In this document: piece after piece, positions 1 through 7,587 of the stretch
Layout: every line of letters starts with the position of its first letter
Position numbering within the stretch: the stretch's first letter is position 1
Virus record (IMG/VR): IMGVR_UViG_3300017755_003336
Span: 1 to 23,758 of that record
Source of the DNA: a virus
DNA length: 23,758 nt
Direction: 5' to 3' (one strand)
The notes under the pieces: generated by a model
Told to the model about the DNA's origin: nothing
Seen by the model: the letters and a program-made list of their open reading frames with translations, nothing else
The model's database searches: none
Made by a program: the position numbers and the translations under genes

Positions 1-1
1 A

Positions 2-70
2 TATCCAAAAATAACATCTAAAATAGATGAACTTGAAAAGCGTATCAAACATCTTGAGGGGAAAAGATAA
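2..70 (+). CDS. C-terminal end of a coiled-coil protein (partial)
   Basis: An open frame enters from the left edge and stops with TAA at 68-70, overlapping the next ATG (TAATG). Only 22 residues are visible and they form a charged heptad-like helix. Its last residues (SKIDELEKRIKHLEG) closely match the end of the secreted 84-residue protein at 17697-17951 (SRIKELEKRIKKLEK, about 11 of 16 positions identical counting one residue upstream). This suggests a paralogue with the same coiled-coil tail. The N-terminus is outside the window, so I cannot tell whether it also has a signal peptide. Function unknown. Confidence 0.6.
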   Translation, partial: YPKITSKIDELEKRIKHLEGKR

Positions 71-453
71 TGCCAAGAAAAAAACCTGATGAATTAGATG
101 CAACACCAGTTGCAGAAACTAAAGCAGAAACTAAACCAGATGCAGTTGTAGTTGCTACACAAGATAGTACTACACGTAAAGTAAAATTAGACCTAGAAGT
201 AGACACAAGTGTAAAAGACCTTGGTCCTAACCCGTATGCTAAAATTATACATATGGCAAAAGCAATAGATGCATGGAGAATTTTTCCAAGATTATTTTTA
301 ACAGTATATATTGTATTGTTGTATAAAGTAGTAATTTGGTTTATGGAATTGCCAGCACCGAACTTTGAACAATCAGGGTTGGTTAGTATTGTTGTTGGAG
401 CAGGCGCGGCGTGGTTCGGCTTATACACCGGATCTAGTAAATCTAGGAAATAG
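70..453 (+). CDS. Small two-helix membrane protein, holin-like candidate
   Basis: The 127-residue product has a hydrophilic N-terminal half rich in Ala, Glu, Lys and Thr. Two hydrophobic segments follow, near residues 74-92 and 103-118, and the C-terminus is short and basic (SSKSRK). The second segment is Gly/Ala-rich (VGAGAAWFGLYTG), which recalls the last helix of some phage holins. Holin is only a guess: no endolysin lies beside it. The start overlaps the stop of the upstream gene and the stop lies 17 bases before dnaJ. It could equally be an unrelated membrane protein of a marine phage. That it is a real gene is well supported by the tight packing; its function is not. Confidence 0.7.
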   Translation: MPRKKPDELDATPVAETKAETKPDAVVVATQDSTTRKVKLDLEVDTSVKDLGPNPYAKIIHMAKAIDAWRIFPRLFLTVYIVLLYKVVIWFMELPAPNFEQSGLVSIVVGAGAAWFGLYTGSSKSRK

Positions 454-472
454 ATACTATAAGTAATAGTAT
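454..472 (+). promoter_or_regulatory. Hairpin sequestering the dnaJ start codon
   Basis: ATACTAT (454-460) and ATAGTAT (466-472) are perfectly complementary around a 5-nt loop. The 3' arm contains the A and U of the dnaJ AUG (471-473). The nearest Shine-Dalgarno-like stretch is AGGA at 445-448, too far away unless the hairpin folds and brings it closer. It may be a translational switch, or chance in AT-rich DNA. Confidence 0.4.
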
Positions 473-1304
473 GGACTATTACGAAACACTTGGTGTATCA
501 AAAGACGCTTCCCAAGATGAGTTAAAGAAAGCATATAAAAAACAAAGTATGCAACACCATCCTGACAGGACTGGTGGAGATGAAGCAAAGTTCAAACAAA
601 TTAACGAAGCATATAGTACGCTAAAAGATCCTCAAAAACGTCAAGAATATGATAATCCACAACCTCAGTTTGCACAAGGATTTGGAGCAAACGGTTTCCA
701 AGGTATGGGAGGTTTTGAAGATTTGTTTTCACAGTTTGGTTTCAACATGCAAGGTAGGCAACAGCAACGTAATCCAGATATAACTATTGCCGCTAGAGTT
801 ACACTAGAAGAAGCATATACTGGAAAAACTATGATTGCTAGTTATAGGCTAAGGACAGGCAAAGAAGAAGTAGTAGAAATAAAAGTGCCACCAGGTGCAG
901 GTCATGGAAATACTATACGATACCAAGGTTTTGGTGAAGAAGGTATGGCAGGCCCAAGAGGTAATTTATTTGTAAAAGTGCAAGTTGTACCGCATAGTGT
1001 TTTTCAAGTAGATGGTACAAATCTACATTGCACTAAAAATGCAAATATATTTGACTTCATAATTGGTGGTAGTGTACTAATTGATACGCTAGATGGAGGT
1101 AAAGTTAAAGTAAATATACCAGCAGGAACTGCTCCTGGAACTAAGTTTAGTATACATGGGTACGGAATGCCAGATTTACGGTCAGGACGTAAGGGTAATT
1201 TATATGTAACTATAGGAGGAATAGTACCAAAAAACTTATCACATGATGAGGTAGTTACACTTCAAAAATTAAGAAAGAGATTGGACAAAAAAGGTGTTGA
1301 CTAA
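471..1304 (+). CDS. dnaJ: DnaJ-type co-chaperone (class B J-protein)
   Basis: A 277-residue Hsp40 co-chaperone expected to stimulate the ATPase of the host DnaK and deliver substrates to it. The N-terminus is a full J-domain (about residues 1-65) with the essential HPD tripeptide at 30-32 and the usual DYYETLGV opening, which fixes the start. A Gly/Phe-rich linker (about 68-105) and two beta-rich C-terminal substrate-binding domains follow. The Cys-rich zinc-finger module of classical DnaJ is absent, so this is the shorter CbpA/DnaJB-like class. The next gene is a ClpA unfoldase, so the two may form a phage proteostasis pair. The start codon sits in a hairpin and has no close Shine-Dalgarno. 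The family call is very secure; the in vivo partner is inferred. Confidence 0.95.
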   Translation: MDYYETLGVSKDASQDELKKAYKKQSMQHHPDRTGGDEAKFKQINEAYSTLKDPQKRQEYDNPQPQFAQGFGANGFQGMGGFEDLFSQFGFNMQGRQQQRNPDITIAARVTLEEAYTGKTMIASYRLRTGKEEVVEIKVPPGAGHGNTIRYQGFGEEGMAGPRGNLFVKVQVVPHSVFQVDGTNLHCTKNANIFDFIIGGSVLIDTLDGGKVKVNIPAGTAPGTKFSIHGYGMPDLRSGRKGNLYVTIGGIVPKNLSHDEVVTLQKLRKRLDKKGVD

Positions 1305-1325
1305 GATAGTTAATACTGCTATAAT
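1297..1325 (+). promoter_or_regulatory. Sigma70-like promoter of clpA
   Basis: TTGACT at 1297-1302 and a perfect TATAAT at 1320-1325 are separated by 17 bases. The -35 overlaps the end of dnaJ. Transcription would start near 1332 and lead into clpA. A 7-bp inverted repeat (GTTAATA at 1309-1315, TATTAAC at 1334-1340) brackets the -10 box and could be an operator. Confidence 0.75.
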
Positions 1326-1357
1326 ATAACAAATATTAACAAGGATTTAAGAATTAA

Positions 1358-3601
1358 ATGGTAGAACCAAGTGAAACGTTACAACTAGTTTTTGATAAAG
1401 CAATTAAAGATGCACGTCAATTAAAGCATGAATATGTTACTGTAGAACATCTTCTGTTTGCAATGATGTGTGAAGAAAATTTCTTTAAGACATTGCAAGG
1501 ATTTGGTGCTGATGTAGAATATTTGAAGTCTAACTTAGAGCATCATTTAAAGAAGAATTGTGATGAATTAAAAATTGATTTAGCAAAATTTAAGCCTAAG
1601 AAAACACAAACAGTTGAACGTATTTTAAATAGAGCCTTTACACAAGTATTGTTTAGTGGACGTAGCCATATTGAACTTACTGATGTTTTGATTAGTATTA
1701 TGGCTGAAGATAAATGTGTTAGTAAATATTATATTGAAAAAGCAGGTATTGCAAAGCCAGCATTTAGTGATTATATCAATAGTGAATACGAAGATGTAAA
1801 TGACGAAGCAATGAGTGGTGAAGCACAAAGGGCTTTACGGGCATTTACAACTAATCTTAACGATGAAGTTAAGAAAGAACGTGTAGATCCAGTTATTGGT
1901 AGAGGCGAAGAACTTGAAAGTATTGCACTTGCACTAGGACGTAGAAGTAAAAATAATGTATTATTAGTAGGTGATCCAGGTGTAGGTAAAACTGCTATTG
2001 CAGAAGGTATGGCATTTAATATTGTGTCAGGTAATGTACCAGAATTTTTAAAAGAATATGAAGTATATAATTTAGATATTGGAAGTATGCTCGCAGGTAG
2101 TAAATATCGCGGAGACTTTGAAGAACGTTTTAAACTAGTATTATCTGCACTTAAGAAAAAAGGCAAAACAATTATGTTTGTTGATGAAGCACATATGATG
2201 AATGGTGCTGGTGCTGGTGGTGCAAATAGTTCAAACGATTTAGCAAACATGCTAAAGCCTGCTCTTACAAAAGGTGATTTAAAAGTTGTTGCATCGACTA
2301 CATGGGAAGAATTTAGAAAGTTTTTTGAAAGCGATAGAGCATTAATGCGTAGATTCCAACGTGTAACTGTTGACGAGCCAAGTAAAGAAGTTACAAAGGA
2401 TATCTTACGTGGAATTAAAAAGTATTACGAAGGATATCATAATACAAGAATTACTGAAGAAGCAATCGAAGAAGCAATTAAACTTAGTGTTAAGTATCAA
2501 ACAGATAAGAAATTACCTGATAAAGCAATCGACTTAATTGATGTAGCATGTAGTAGATTCAATTTAAAAGAACATACAGGTGATAAAATTGTAGGTAGCG
2601 AAGAAATACAATTTGAACTTGCTAAAATTATTAAATTACCTGAAGAACAAGTTGCTGAAAAAGAAACTGAAAATCTTGCACACCTTGAAGGTAATCTTAA
2701 GAAAGCAGTATATGGTCAAGATAGTGCCATTGAAGGAATAGTTGATAAAATTTTAGTTGCACAAGCAGGACTAAAACCAGACAATAAGCCTATTGGTTCA
2801 TTTGTGTTTATGGGTCCAACTGGTGTAGGTAAAACAGAAACTGCAAAACAACTTGCAAAACAATTAGGTGTAGAACTTGTGCGTTTTGATATGAGTGAAT
2901 ATCAAGAAAAACATGCAGTTGCTAAATTAATTGGTTCGCCTCCAGGATATGTAGGCTATGAAGATAGTGCAGGACTATTAATTACTAAATTACAAGAACA
3001 TCCTAACTGCGTATTACTACTTGATGAGATAGAAAAAGCACACCCAGATGTATCACAAATTCTATTACAAGTAATGGACAACGGTAAACTAATGGGCAGT
3101 AACGGTAAAGAAGCAGATGCACGTAATTGTGTACTAATCCTTACAACTAACCTAGGTGCTACAGAAGCAGAAAAGAATACTATTGGATTTGGTGACGACT
3201 TTGAAAACTCTTATGAAGATACTGAACTTAAAAAGTTCTTTGCACCAGAGTTTAGAAATAGACTAGATGGAACAATTACCTTTGGTAAATTATCAAAAGA
3301 AATTATGATGAAAATTGTTGGCAAATTCCTTGTTGAATTAAGAGATATGGTACATGCAAAAGGCATTAAAATTAACATTGATGATAAAGCACTTGATGTA
3401 CTAGTTGACAAAGGCTTTGATTCTAAAATGGGTGCAAGACCTTTACAACGTGTTATTGATAAAGAGATTAAACGTCCACTATCAAGAGAAATGCTATTTG
3501 GTGGATTAAAAAATGGCGGTGAAGTAACCATTAATGTAAACGACAGCAATGAATTTACTCTAAAAGTCACTGCGAAAGAGGTCGTTCTTGAAGAGAGTTA
3601 A
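1358..3601 (+). CDS. clpA: ClpA-type AAA+ unfoldase
   Basis: A 747-residue Hsp100 ATPase close to the length of bacterial ClpA (about 750). In order it has an N-terminal double Clp repeat (about 1-145), a first AAA+ module with Walker A GDPGVGKT at 205-212 and Walker B FVDEAH, and a second AAA+ module with Walker A GPTGVGKT at 486-493 and Walker B LLLDEIEKAH. There is no long coiled-coil M domain between them, which rules out the ClpB disaggregase. An IGF tripeptide at 609-611 sits just before the conserved APEFRNRLD segment, where ClpA and ClpX carry the loop that docks ClpP. The protein should therefore unfold substrates and feed them to the host ClpP. No clpP is visible here. AAGGA at 1341-1345 precedes the ATG. 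It has its own host-like promoter and follows dnaJ. Confidence 0.95.
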   Translation: MVEPSETLQLVFDKAIKDARQLKHEYVTVEHLLFAMMCEENFFKTLQGFGADVEYLKSNLEHHLKKNCDELKIDLAKFKPKKTQTVERILNRAFTQVLFSGRSHIELTDVLISIMAEDKCVSKYYIEKAGIAKPAFSDYINSEYEDVNDEAMSGEAQRALRAFTTNLNDEVKKERVDPVIGRGEELESIALALGRRSKNNVLLVGDPGVGKTAIAEGMAFNIVSGNVPEFLKEYEVYNLDIGSMLAGSKYRGDFEERFKLVLSALKKKGKTIMFVDEAHMMNGAGAGGANSSNDLANMLKPALTKGDLKVVASTTWEEFRKFFESDRALMRRFQRVTVDEPSKEVTKDILRGIKKYYEGYHNTRITEEAIEEAIKLSVKYQTDKKLPDKAIDLIDVACSRFNLKEHTGDKIVGSEEIQFELAKIIKLPEEQVAEKETENLAHLEGNLKKAVYGQDSAIEGIVDKILVAQAGLKPDNKPIGSFVFMGPTGVGKTETAKQLAKQLGVELVRFDMSEYQEKHAVAKLIGSPPGYVGYEDSAGLLITKLQEHPNCVLLLDEIEKAHPDVSQILLQVMDNGKLMGSNGKEADARNCVLILTTNLGATEAEKNTIGFGDDFENSYEDTELKKFFAPEFRNRLDGTITFGKLSKEIMMKIVGKFLVELRDMVHAKGIKINIDDKALDVLVDKGFDSKMGARPLQRVIDKEIKRPLSREMLFGGLKNGGEVTINVNDSNEFTLKVTAKEVVLEES

Positions 3602-4256
3602 GACTAATAAATTATTTTACGATCAATATATGTACAGGTTGGTTATTCAACATAACCTAGGCATAATTTTTCGTGATAAAAATATTGCTCATGCACGTGA
3701 TGTATTAGATTCATTACAATTACAAATGGAAGAAGGTAAAGAACTTGAATGGAAACGTAGTTATAGGTATACCGTACCTGTTACAAATGAAAGTTTCTTT
3801 ACTGCACAATACTTACTAGCAGAGTTTACTGCTCAAGGACACGATAATTATAAATTACGTTGTGAAAATCCTTTCATGTCTATCTATAGTAATGATATCA
3901 ATTGGCTTGACACTATCATGCGTAAAAATCTTAGTGTAGTGAGTTTTTCGCAACCTAGTATAAACGACATTAATAACCTAAAGCCAAATATTATTGTAAC
4001 AGAGGATGATCCTATATCTTTTGAATACAAAGTTACAGTAGGTAATCAAGTATCTAGCGGGTTATCAAGTTGGATCACAGCAAATCCTGACAAATGCAAA
4101 GCAGGAGCAAAGTTTTTAGAAGAAGTCAAAAATAATGGATATGTTAATGGAATGTACTTTTATGTACGAGACGAAAAGGTATTACAACTTGTTCAAATCA
4201 TCATAGGTGGTAATATCAAACGTGTCGACAAGTTTATCAACTCTGCGTTAAGTTGA
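3588..4256 (+). CDS. Hypothetical phage protein, 222 residues
   Basis: The frame opens with TTG at 3588 inside the last codons of clpA (14-base overlap) and ends 10 bases before the next ATG. An ATG at 3630 (residue 15) is an alternative start. The product is a soluble mixed alpha/beta protein without membrane segments. Its opening (KTNKLFYDQYMYRL) resembles what I recall of an uncharacterised family in marine phages, but I cannot name a function. The C-terminal part (NPDKCKAGAKFLEEVKNNGY, then YVRDEK) looks like a folded domain, not low-complexity sequence. Its place between clpA and a structural candidate does not decide its role. Confidence 0.8.
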   Translation: MKRVKTNKLFYDQYMYRLVIQHNLGIIFRDKNIAHARDVLDSLQLQMEEGKELEWKRSYRYTVPVTNESFFTAQYLLAEFTAQGHDNYKLRCENPFMSIYSNDINWLDTIMRKNLSVVSFSQPSINDINNLKPNIIVTEDDPISFEYKVTVGNQVSSGLSSWITANPDKCKAGAKFLEEVKNNGYVNGMYFYVRDEKVLQLVQIIIGGNIKRVDKFINSALS

Positions 4257-4263
4257 TAAATAC
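4255..4263 (+). promoter_or_regulatory. T4-late-like promoter box GATAAATAC
   Basis: GATAAATA matches the T4 late promoter consensus TATAAATA at 7 of 8 positions and lies directly after the upstream stop codon. In T4 the box spans about -13 to -6. Transcription would then begin at about 4268, essentially on the start codon of the following gene at 4267. Same motif at 12175-12183. Confidence 0.5.
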
Positions 4264-4266
4264 AGT

Positions 4267-4608
4267 ATGCCAAGTAATAGCGAAACAATTTTAACAACAC
4301 AAACACACCCAGCAGACAGTACTGTACAAACTGTTACGGGTACAGATTATAAAGGTGACGGATACTACGGTCGTAGTGACGGTATTCACACTGTTCAGTA
4401 CAGTTATACAGACCTACAAGGTACTATAACTATACAAGGAACACTAGCAACAACACCTGCAGAAACAGACTGGTTTGATGTACATACGTATACAGAAACT
4501 AGTGCTACAGGTAGTAAAGTTGCTAATTTTACAGGTAATTATGTATGGATAAGAGCCAAATTAGTATACACTGCAGGTAGTGTATCTAGTATTGTGCTGA
4601 ATCATTGA
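4267..4608 (+). CDS. Beta-rich virion-structure candidate, 113 residues
   Basis: A Thr/Ser/Tyr/Gly-rich protein with no Cys, alternating beta-prone strands and a motif set (GDGYYGRSDGIHTVQ, IQGTLATTPAETDWFDV, VWIRAKLVYTAG) typical of small beta-sandwich domains in phage decoration, head-fibre or tail proteins. I recall close relatives among T4-like marine phages, usually unnamed. No Shine-Dalgarno precedes the ATG, and a late-promoter-like box lies 4 bases upstream, so it may be translated leaderless or by coupling to the stop 10 bases upstream. A structural role is inferred from composition and family resemblance; the exact virion location is unknown. Confidence 0.75.
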   Translation: MPSNSETILTTQTHPADSTVQTVTGTDYKGDGYYGRSDGIHTVQYSYTDLQGTITIQGTLATTPAETDWFDVHTYTETSATGSKVANFTGNYVWIRAKLVYTAGSVSSIVLNH

Positions 4609-4616
4609 GGTAAAAA

Positions 4617-5534
4617 ATGGAACATTTTATAAGAGTAGTAATGGAAAAACAAGACACTTTATCAGAAGGTCTAAATGATACTGTATTTCCAGGAAGTGAA
4701 GTAATGGAAACAGAGCAAGGTGCTACTGTATTCCATATACCTTTACCAAAAGCATTAAAAGAACAAGAATCAGACGATTTTGCAGACAAATTAGTAGAGT
4801 ATATGACTGCACAAGGTTACGATGATTTTGATATTGAATGTTCTATGAATGAAGAAGAAATTTCAGATGAAATGAGAGGACAAGTTAATCAGTGGATTAA
4901 AAAGTATTCTAAGTACGAAGGCGGTTACGGCACAATGCCAAAAGGTTATGTAAAGTGGGCATTGGACTCAGGTATTGCTACAGACTTTATTGAAGAAAAT
5001 GAGGCTGAGGCAATGGAAGAAAAATACGGTGAAGATTTTGACTATGATCCGTTTGCTTTAAAGTTTTATAACCAAATGCCAATTACAAAAGCGTGTATGG
5101 AAGACCTTGAAAAAATTACAGGCGATAGTGACAGTGACCATAATGCAAGAATTGTTGACGCAGTAATGAACGGTGAGGATGAATTTTACGAAGAAACATA
5201 CGATGACGATGATCATTTCTATGAAGAATATGGTCTTATGTGGTACAACGAAGATGATGATCCAATGGACGAAGCAGAGTATCAAGGACGTAAAGTTAAA
5301 CTTGGTAAGCCTATGCAAGGTGATGTTAAGAAGTTTAAGGTATATGTAAAAGATCCTAAGACAGGTAATGTAAAAAAAGTTAACTTTGGACACGGCGGCT
5401 CAAGTGTTAAAGGCAAATCAATGAGTATTAAAAAGTCTAATCCTGCAAGACGCAGAAGTTTCCGTGCAAGACACAACTGTGATAATCCAGGCCCACGTAC
5501 AAAGGCACGTTATTGGTCATGCAGAAAGTGGTAA
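4617..5534 (+). CDS. Acidic protein with basic DUF5872-like C-terminal domain
   Basis: A 305-residue protein with strongly divided charge. Residues about 1-220 are rich in Asp and Glu with long acidic runs. The last 80 residues are basic and contain a conserved block (KFKVYVKDPKTGNVKKVNFG, then NPARRRSFRARHNCDNPGP and a YWSCRKW end) that I recognise as the DUF5872-type domain common in phages. A GAGG Shine-Dalgarno precedes the ATG. Residues 15-17 are LSE followed by Gly, a possible prohead-protease site. The context of virion-like genes and the charge pattern fit an internal-head, scaffold or DNA-contact protein. The domain function is not established, so this stays inference. Confidence 0.8.
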   Translation: MEHFIRVVMEKQDTLSEGLNDTVFPGSEVMETEQGATVFHIPLPKALKEQESDDFADKLVEYMTAQGYDDFDIECSMNEEEISDEMRGQVNQWIKKYSKYEGGYGTMPKGYVKWALDSGIATDFIEENEAEAMEEKYGEDFDYDPFALKFYNQMPITKACMEDLEKITGDSDSDHNARIVDAVMNGEDEFYEETYDDDDHFYEEYGLMWYNEDDDPMDEAEYQGRKVKLGKPMQGDVKKFKVYVKDPKTGNVKKVNFGHGGSSVKGKSMSIKKSNPARRRSFRARHNCDNPGPRTKARYWSCRKW

Positions 5535-5544
5535 GGATCAATAA

Positions 5545-7587
5545 ATGCGTTGGACTCATTTTAACACACAACTAACTGAAGCACCGATTGCCCTGTCATA
5601 TTTTGCTGGCAGAGATCGAAATAGCGAAAAATATATAAGTGCTATTAGCAATGCTATGAAAGGCAAAGGAACTATTTTTGTTCTTGATGCTGATAATAAT
5701 GAGCATGAAGTTAGTTTTGATGGCGAAACTAATGGCAAAAAAGCATTAGGAGTTTTCCAAAGTCTTGTAAAACAAAAAGAAAATCGTGAAAAGGTAAATC
5801 GTGCTCCGTCAGTTACAGGTGTTGATGTTGAGAGTAATAAGCCGGTAACATTTACATTAAATAAAGTATTAAAAAAGTTTAGATCACAAGAAGGTAGTGC
5901 AGTAGAAGTAAATGTTAATGCAGGAAACGTTACAGAAGGCGCCTTAGGCTTTGCTCTAGCGGCTCTATTTGAAAATACTAGTCAAAGTATTACTTTGCAA
6001 GATGCATTAAACGTAGGTAAAAGATTTTTTGCACAAGAAGATAGTACATTAAGTTTAAACGTAAAAGATAGAACAGACGATAATTTAAAAATTAAAGTAA
6101 CACTACCAAAAAATGACATTGAAGCACTTAGAGAATTAATAGAATCAGGTGGTGATGGTAAATCATTACAAGCCAAGTTTGGTATTTCAGATATCGCTGT
6201 TAAAAAGTTTGATAAAATGTTAGATCAGGCAGTTGATTATGCCAACAACGGTACACAACCAGGCATAGCATTAAATAAAGTAAAAGGTTACTATGGTGAC
6301 GGCATTAAGCAAGTTATTAATGTTGTTAGTGATGGTGCTGAAAGTGAAAATCAAAACACTACAAAAGTTGATCTAAGTTTAATTGTAAAAGGTGCTGACG
6401 GTGAAGACTTTGAAACAGAAACACTTAGCCTATTAAGCCTAAAAGCAGGCGGTGGTGCATCTCAAGTAGGTCAAGCAAGTGGACATGCGTATGCTAACTT
6501 TAAAAAGTTTTGGTTACAAAACTTTAACTATAATTTGCCAGGCGAATACAAAGAATTATTTGCTGATACTATGGCAGAGTATACTAATGATAGTGGCAAG
6601 ATAGAAAAAGGCCGTGGTTTGTTACAAGCATTACTTGATGGTCCTGTTAGACAAACATACGAATGGGCTAATGAAAAAATTAATAAACACCTACAAGGTG
6701 ATAGTGAACCAGGCGAAGAAGAATTCCTAAAGCATTTACAAAAAGGTTTATTATTTAATACTGCAAAAAATCAAGTTGATGGCGATGCAAGTACTAAAAC
6801 CAAAGGCGATGAAGATGTAACTGTTGTTATATTAAATCCAGGAGGTGGCAAAAACTTTGTTGAACTTAACTTTGGTCGCGGATTTGATCAAATGCTACGA
6901 CATTTCAATTTAGAGAGCAGTGGTATTGTTAATGCTGGTGGCGGCAAAGGATTTTATATAAGAATTACAGCAAATGTAAAAAATAGTGCCCCAGAAGAAG
7001 TACAAGAATTAGCACGAGCATCAAGAGGCAGTTTCTTAGTACAATATAGAACTGCTATTAAAGGTCGTGCAATGCGTAATACTGTAGACATTGGTCCGCA
7101 AAGTAAAGTATTAGCAAATGTTGAAAACTTTTTTAAAGAAGGACCACCAAAGCCAGAAGATAAAGAAGTTGAAAAACCAGAACCAGCATTAAACGATTTA
7201 GTAAAACAAGATGCAGAAGCAAAACCTGAAGCAAATGATCCTAACGCAACAGTAAAGGAGAACATGATGCACCCAACACAAGATTTTGGACCTAACTACA
7301 ATGTAGTAGACGATTTGCATGTGTATATGCGTAACAATGATGAAATGTATAGAAGACAATATTTTCCAATGCTATGTAAAATGCAAGAGCAATTAGCAAA
7401 AGGCAAGAAAATTAGTGCAAAAGAAGTAATGATGCCTGTAATTAAGACATGTATGGCATCTTACAATAAAAAGTATAACCTTGCAAACGAATCTACAGAT
7501 ATTATTACAGATGAAGATATAAAAACATTAGTCAAAAAGATTTATACTGAGGAAATACCTTTAATAAAGAAAGGTGTATACAAGTGA
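5545..7587 (+). CDS. Large multidomain phage protein, possible PD-(D/E)XK-like nuclease, possible capsid cargo
   Basis: A 680-residue protein of unknown function. The N-terminus (HFNTQLTE then Ala13) matches the T4 prohead-protease pattern L-x-E at residues 10-12. The central region has an ordered set of charged residues that could form a restriction-endonuclease-type site: Glu131 in VTEGALGFALAALF, Asp276 in TKVDLSLIV, and Lys300 in LLSLKAG, with Ser298 where the usual Asp/Glu of (D/E)xK would be. A Pro/Glu-rich linker (about 535-570) leads to a separate C-terminal helical domain (about 585-680). AAGGA at 5533-5537 precedes the ATG. It overlaps the next gene by 4 bases. The nuclease idea rests on pattern alone and would need structure prediction. 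Confidence 0.8.
   Translation: MRWTHFNTQLTEAPIALSYFAGRDRNSEKYISAISNAMKGKGTIFVLDADNNEHEVSFDGETNGKKALGVFQSLVKQKENREKVNRAPSVTGVDVESNKPVTFTLNKVLKKFRSQEGSAVEVNVNAGNVTEGALGFALAALFENTSQSITLQDALNVGKRFFAQEDSTLSLNVKDRTDDNLKIKVTLPKNDIEALRELIESGGDGKSLQAKFGISDIAVKKFDKMLDQAVDYANNGTQPGIALNKVKGYYGDGIKQVINVVSDGAESENQNTTKVDLSLIVKGADGEDFETETLSLLSLKAGGGASQVGQASGHAYANFKKFWLQNFNYNLPGEYKELFADTMAEYTNDSGKIEKGRGLLQALLDGPVRQTYEWANEKINKHLQGDSEPGEEEFLKHLQKGLLFNTAKNQVDGDASTKTKGDEDVTVVILNPGGGKNFVELNFGRGFDQMLRHFNLESSGIVNAGGGKGFYIRITANVKNSAPEEVQELARASRGSFLVQYRTAIKGRAMRNTVDIGPQSKVLANVENFFKEGPPKPEDKEVEKPEPALNDLVKQDAEAKPEANDPNATVKENMMHPTQDFGPNYNVVDDLHVYMRNNDEMYRRQYFPMLCKMQEQLAKGKKISAKEVMMPVIKTCMASYNKKYNLANESTDIITDEDIKTLVKKIYTEEIPLIKKGVYK

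Noticed and set aside
1771-2250. Long open frame on the minus strand within clpA (also 3211-3570)
   Set aside because: Antisense to a clear ClpA coding sequence, Ser/Leu/Pro-rich composition typical of a shadow frame, no ribosome site.
1358-3601. ClpB disaggregase as the identity of the AAA+ protein
   Set aside because: The coiled-coil middle domain is missing and a ClpP-docking IGF loop is present, both pointing to ClpA.
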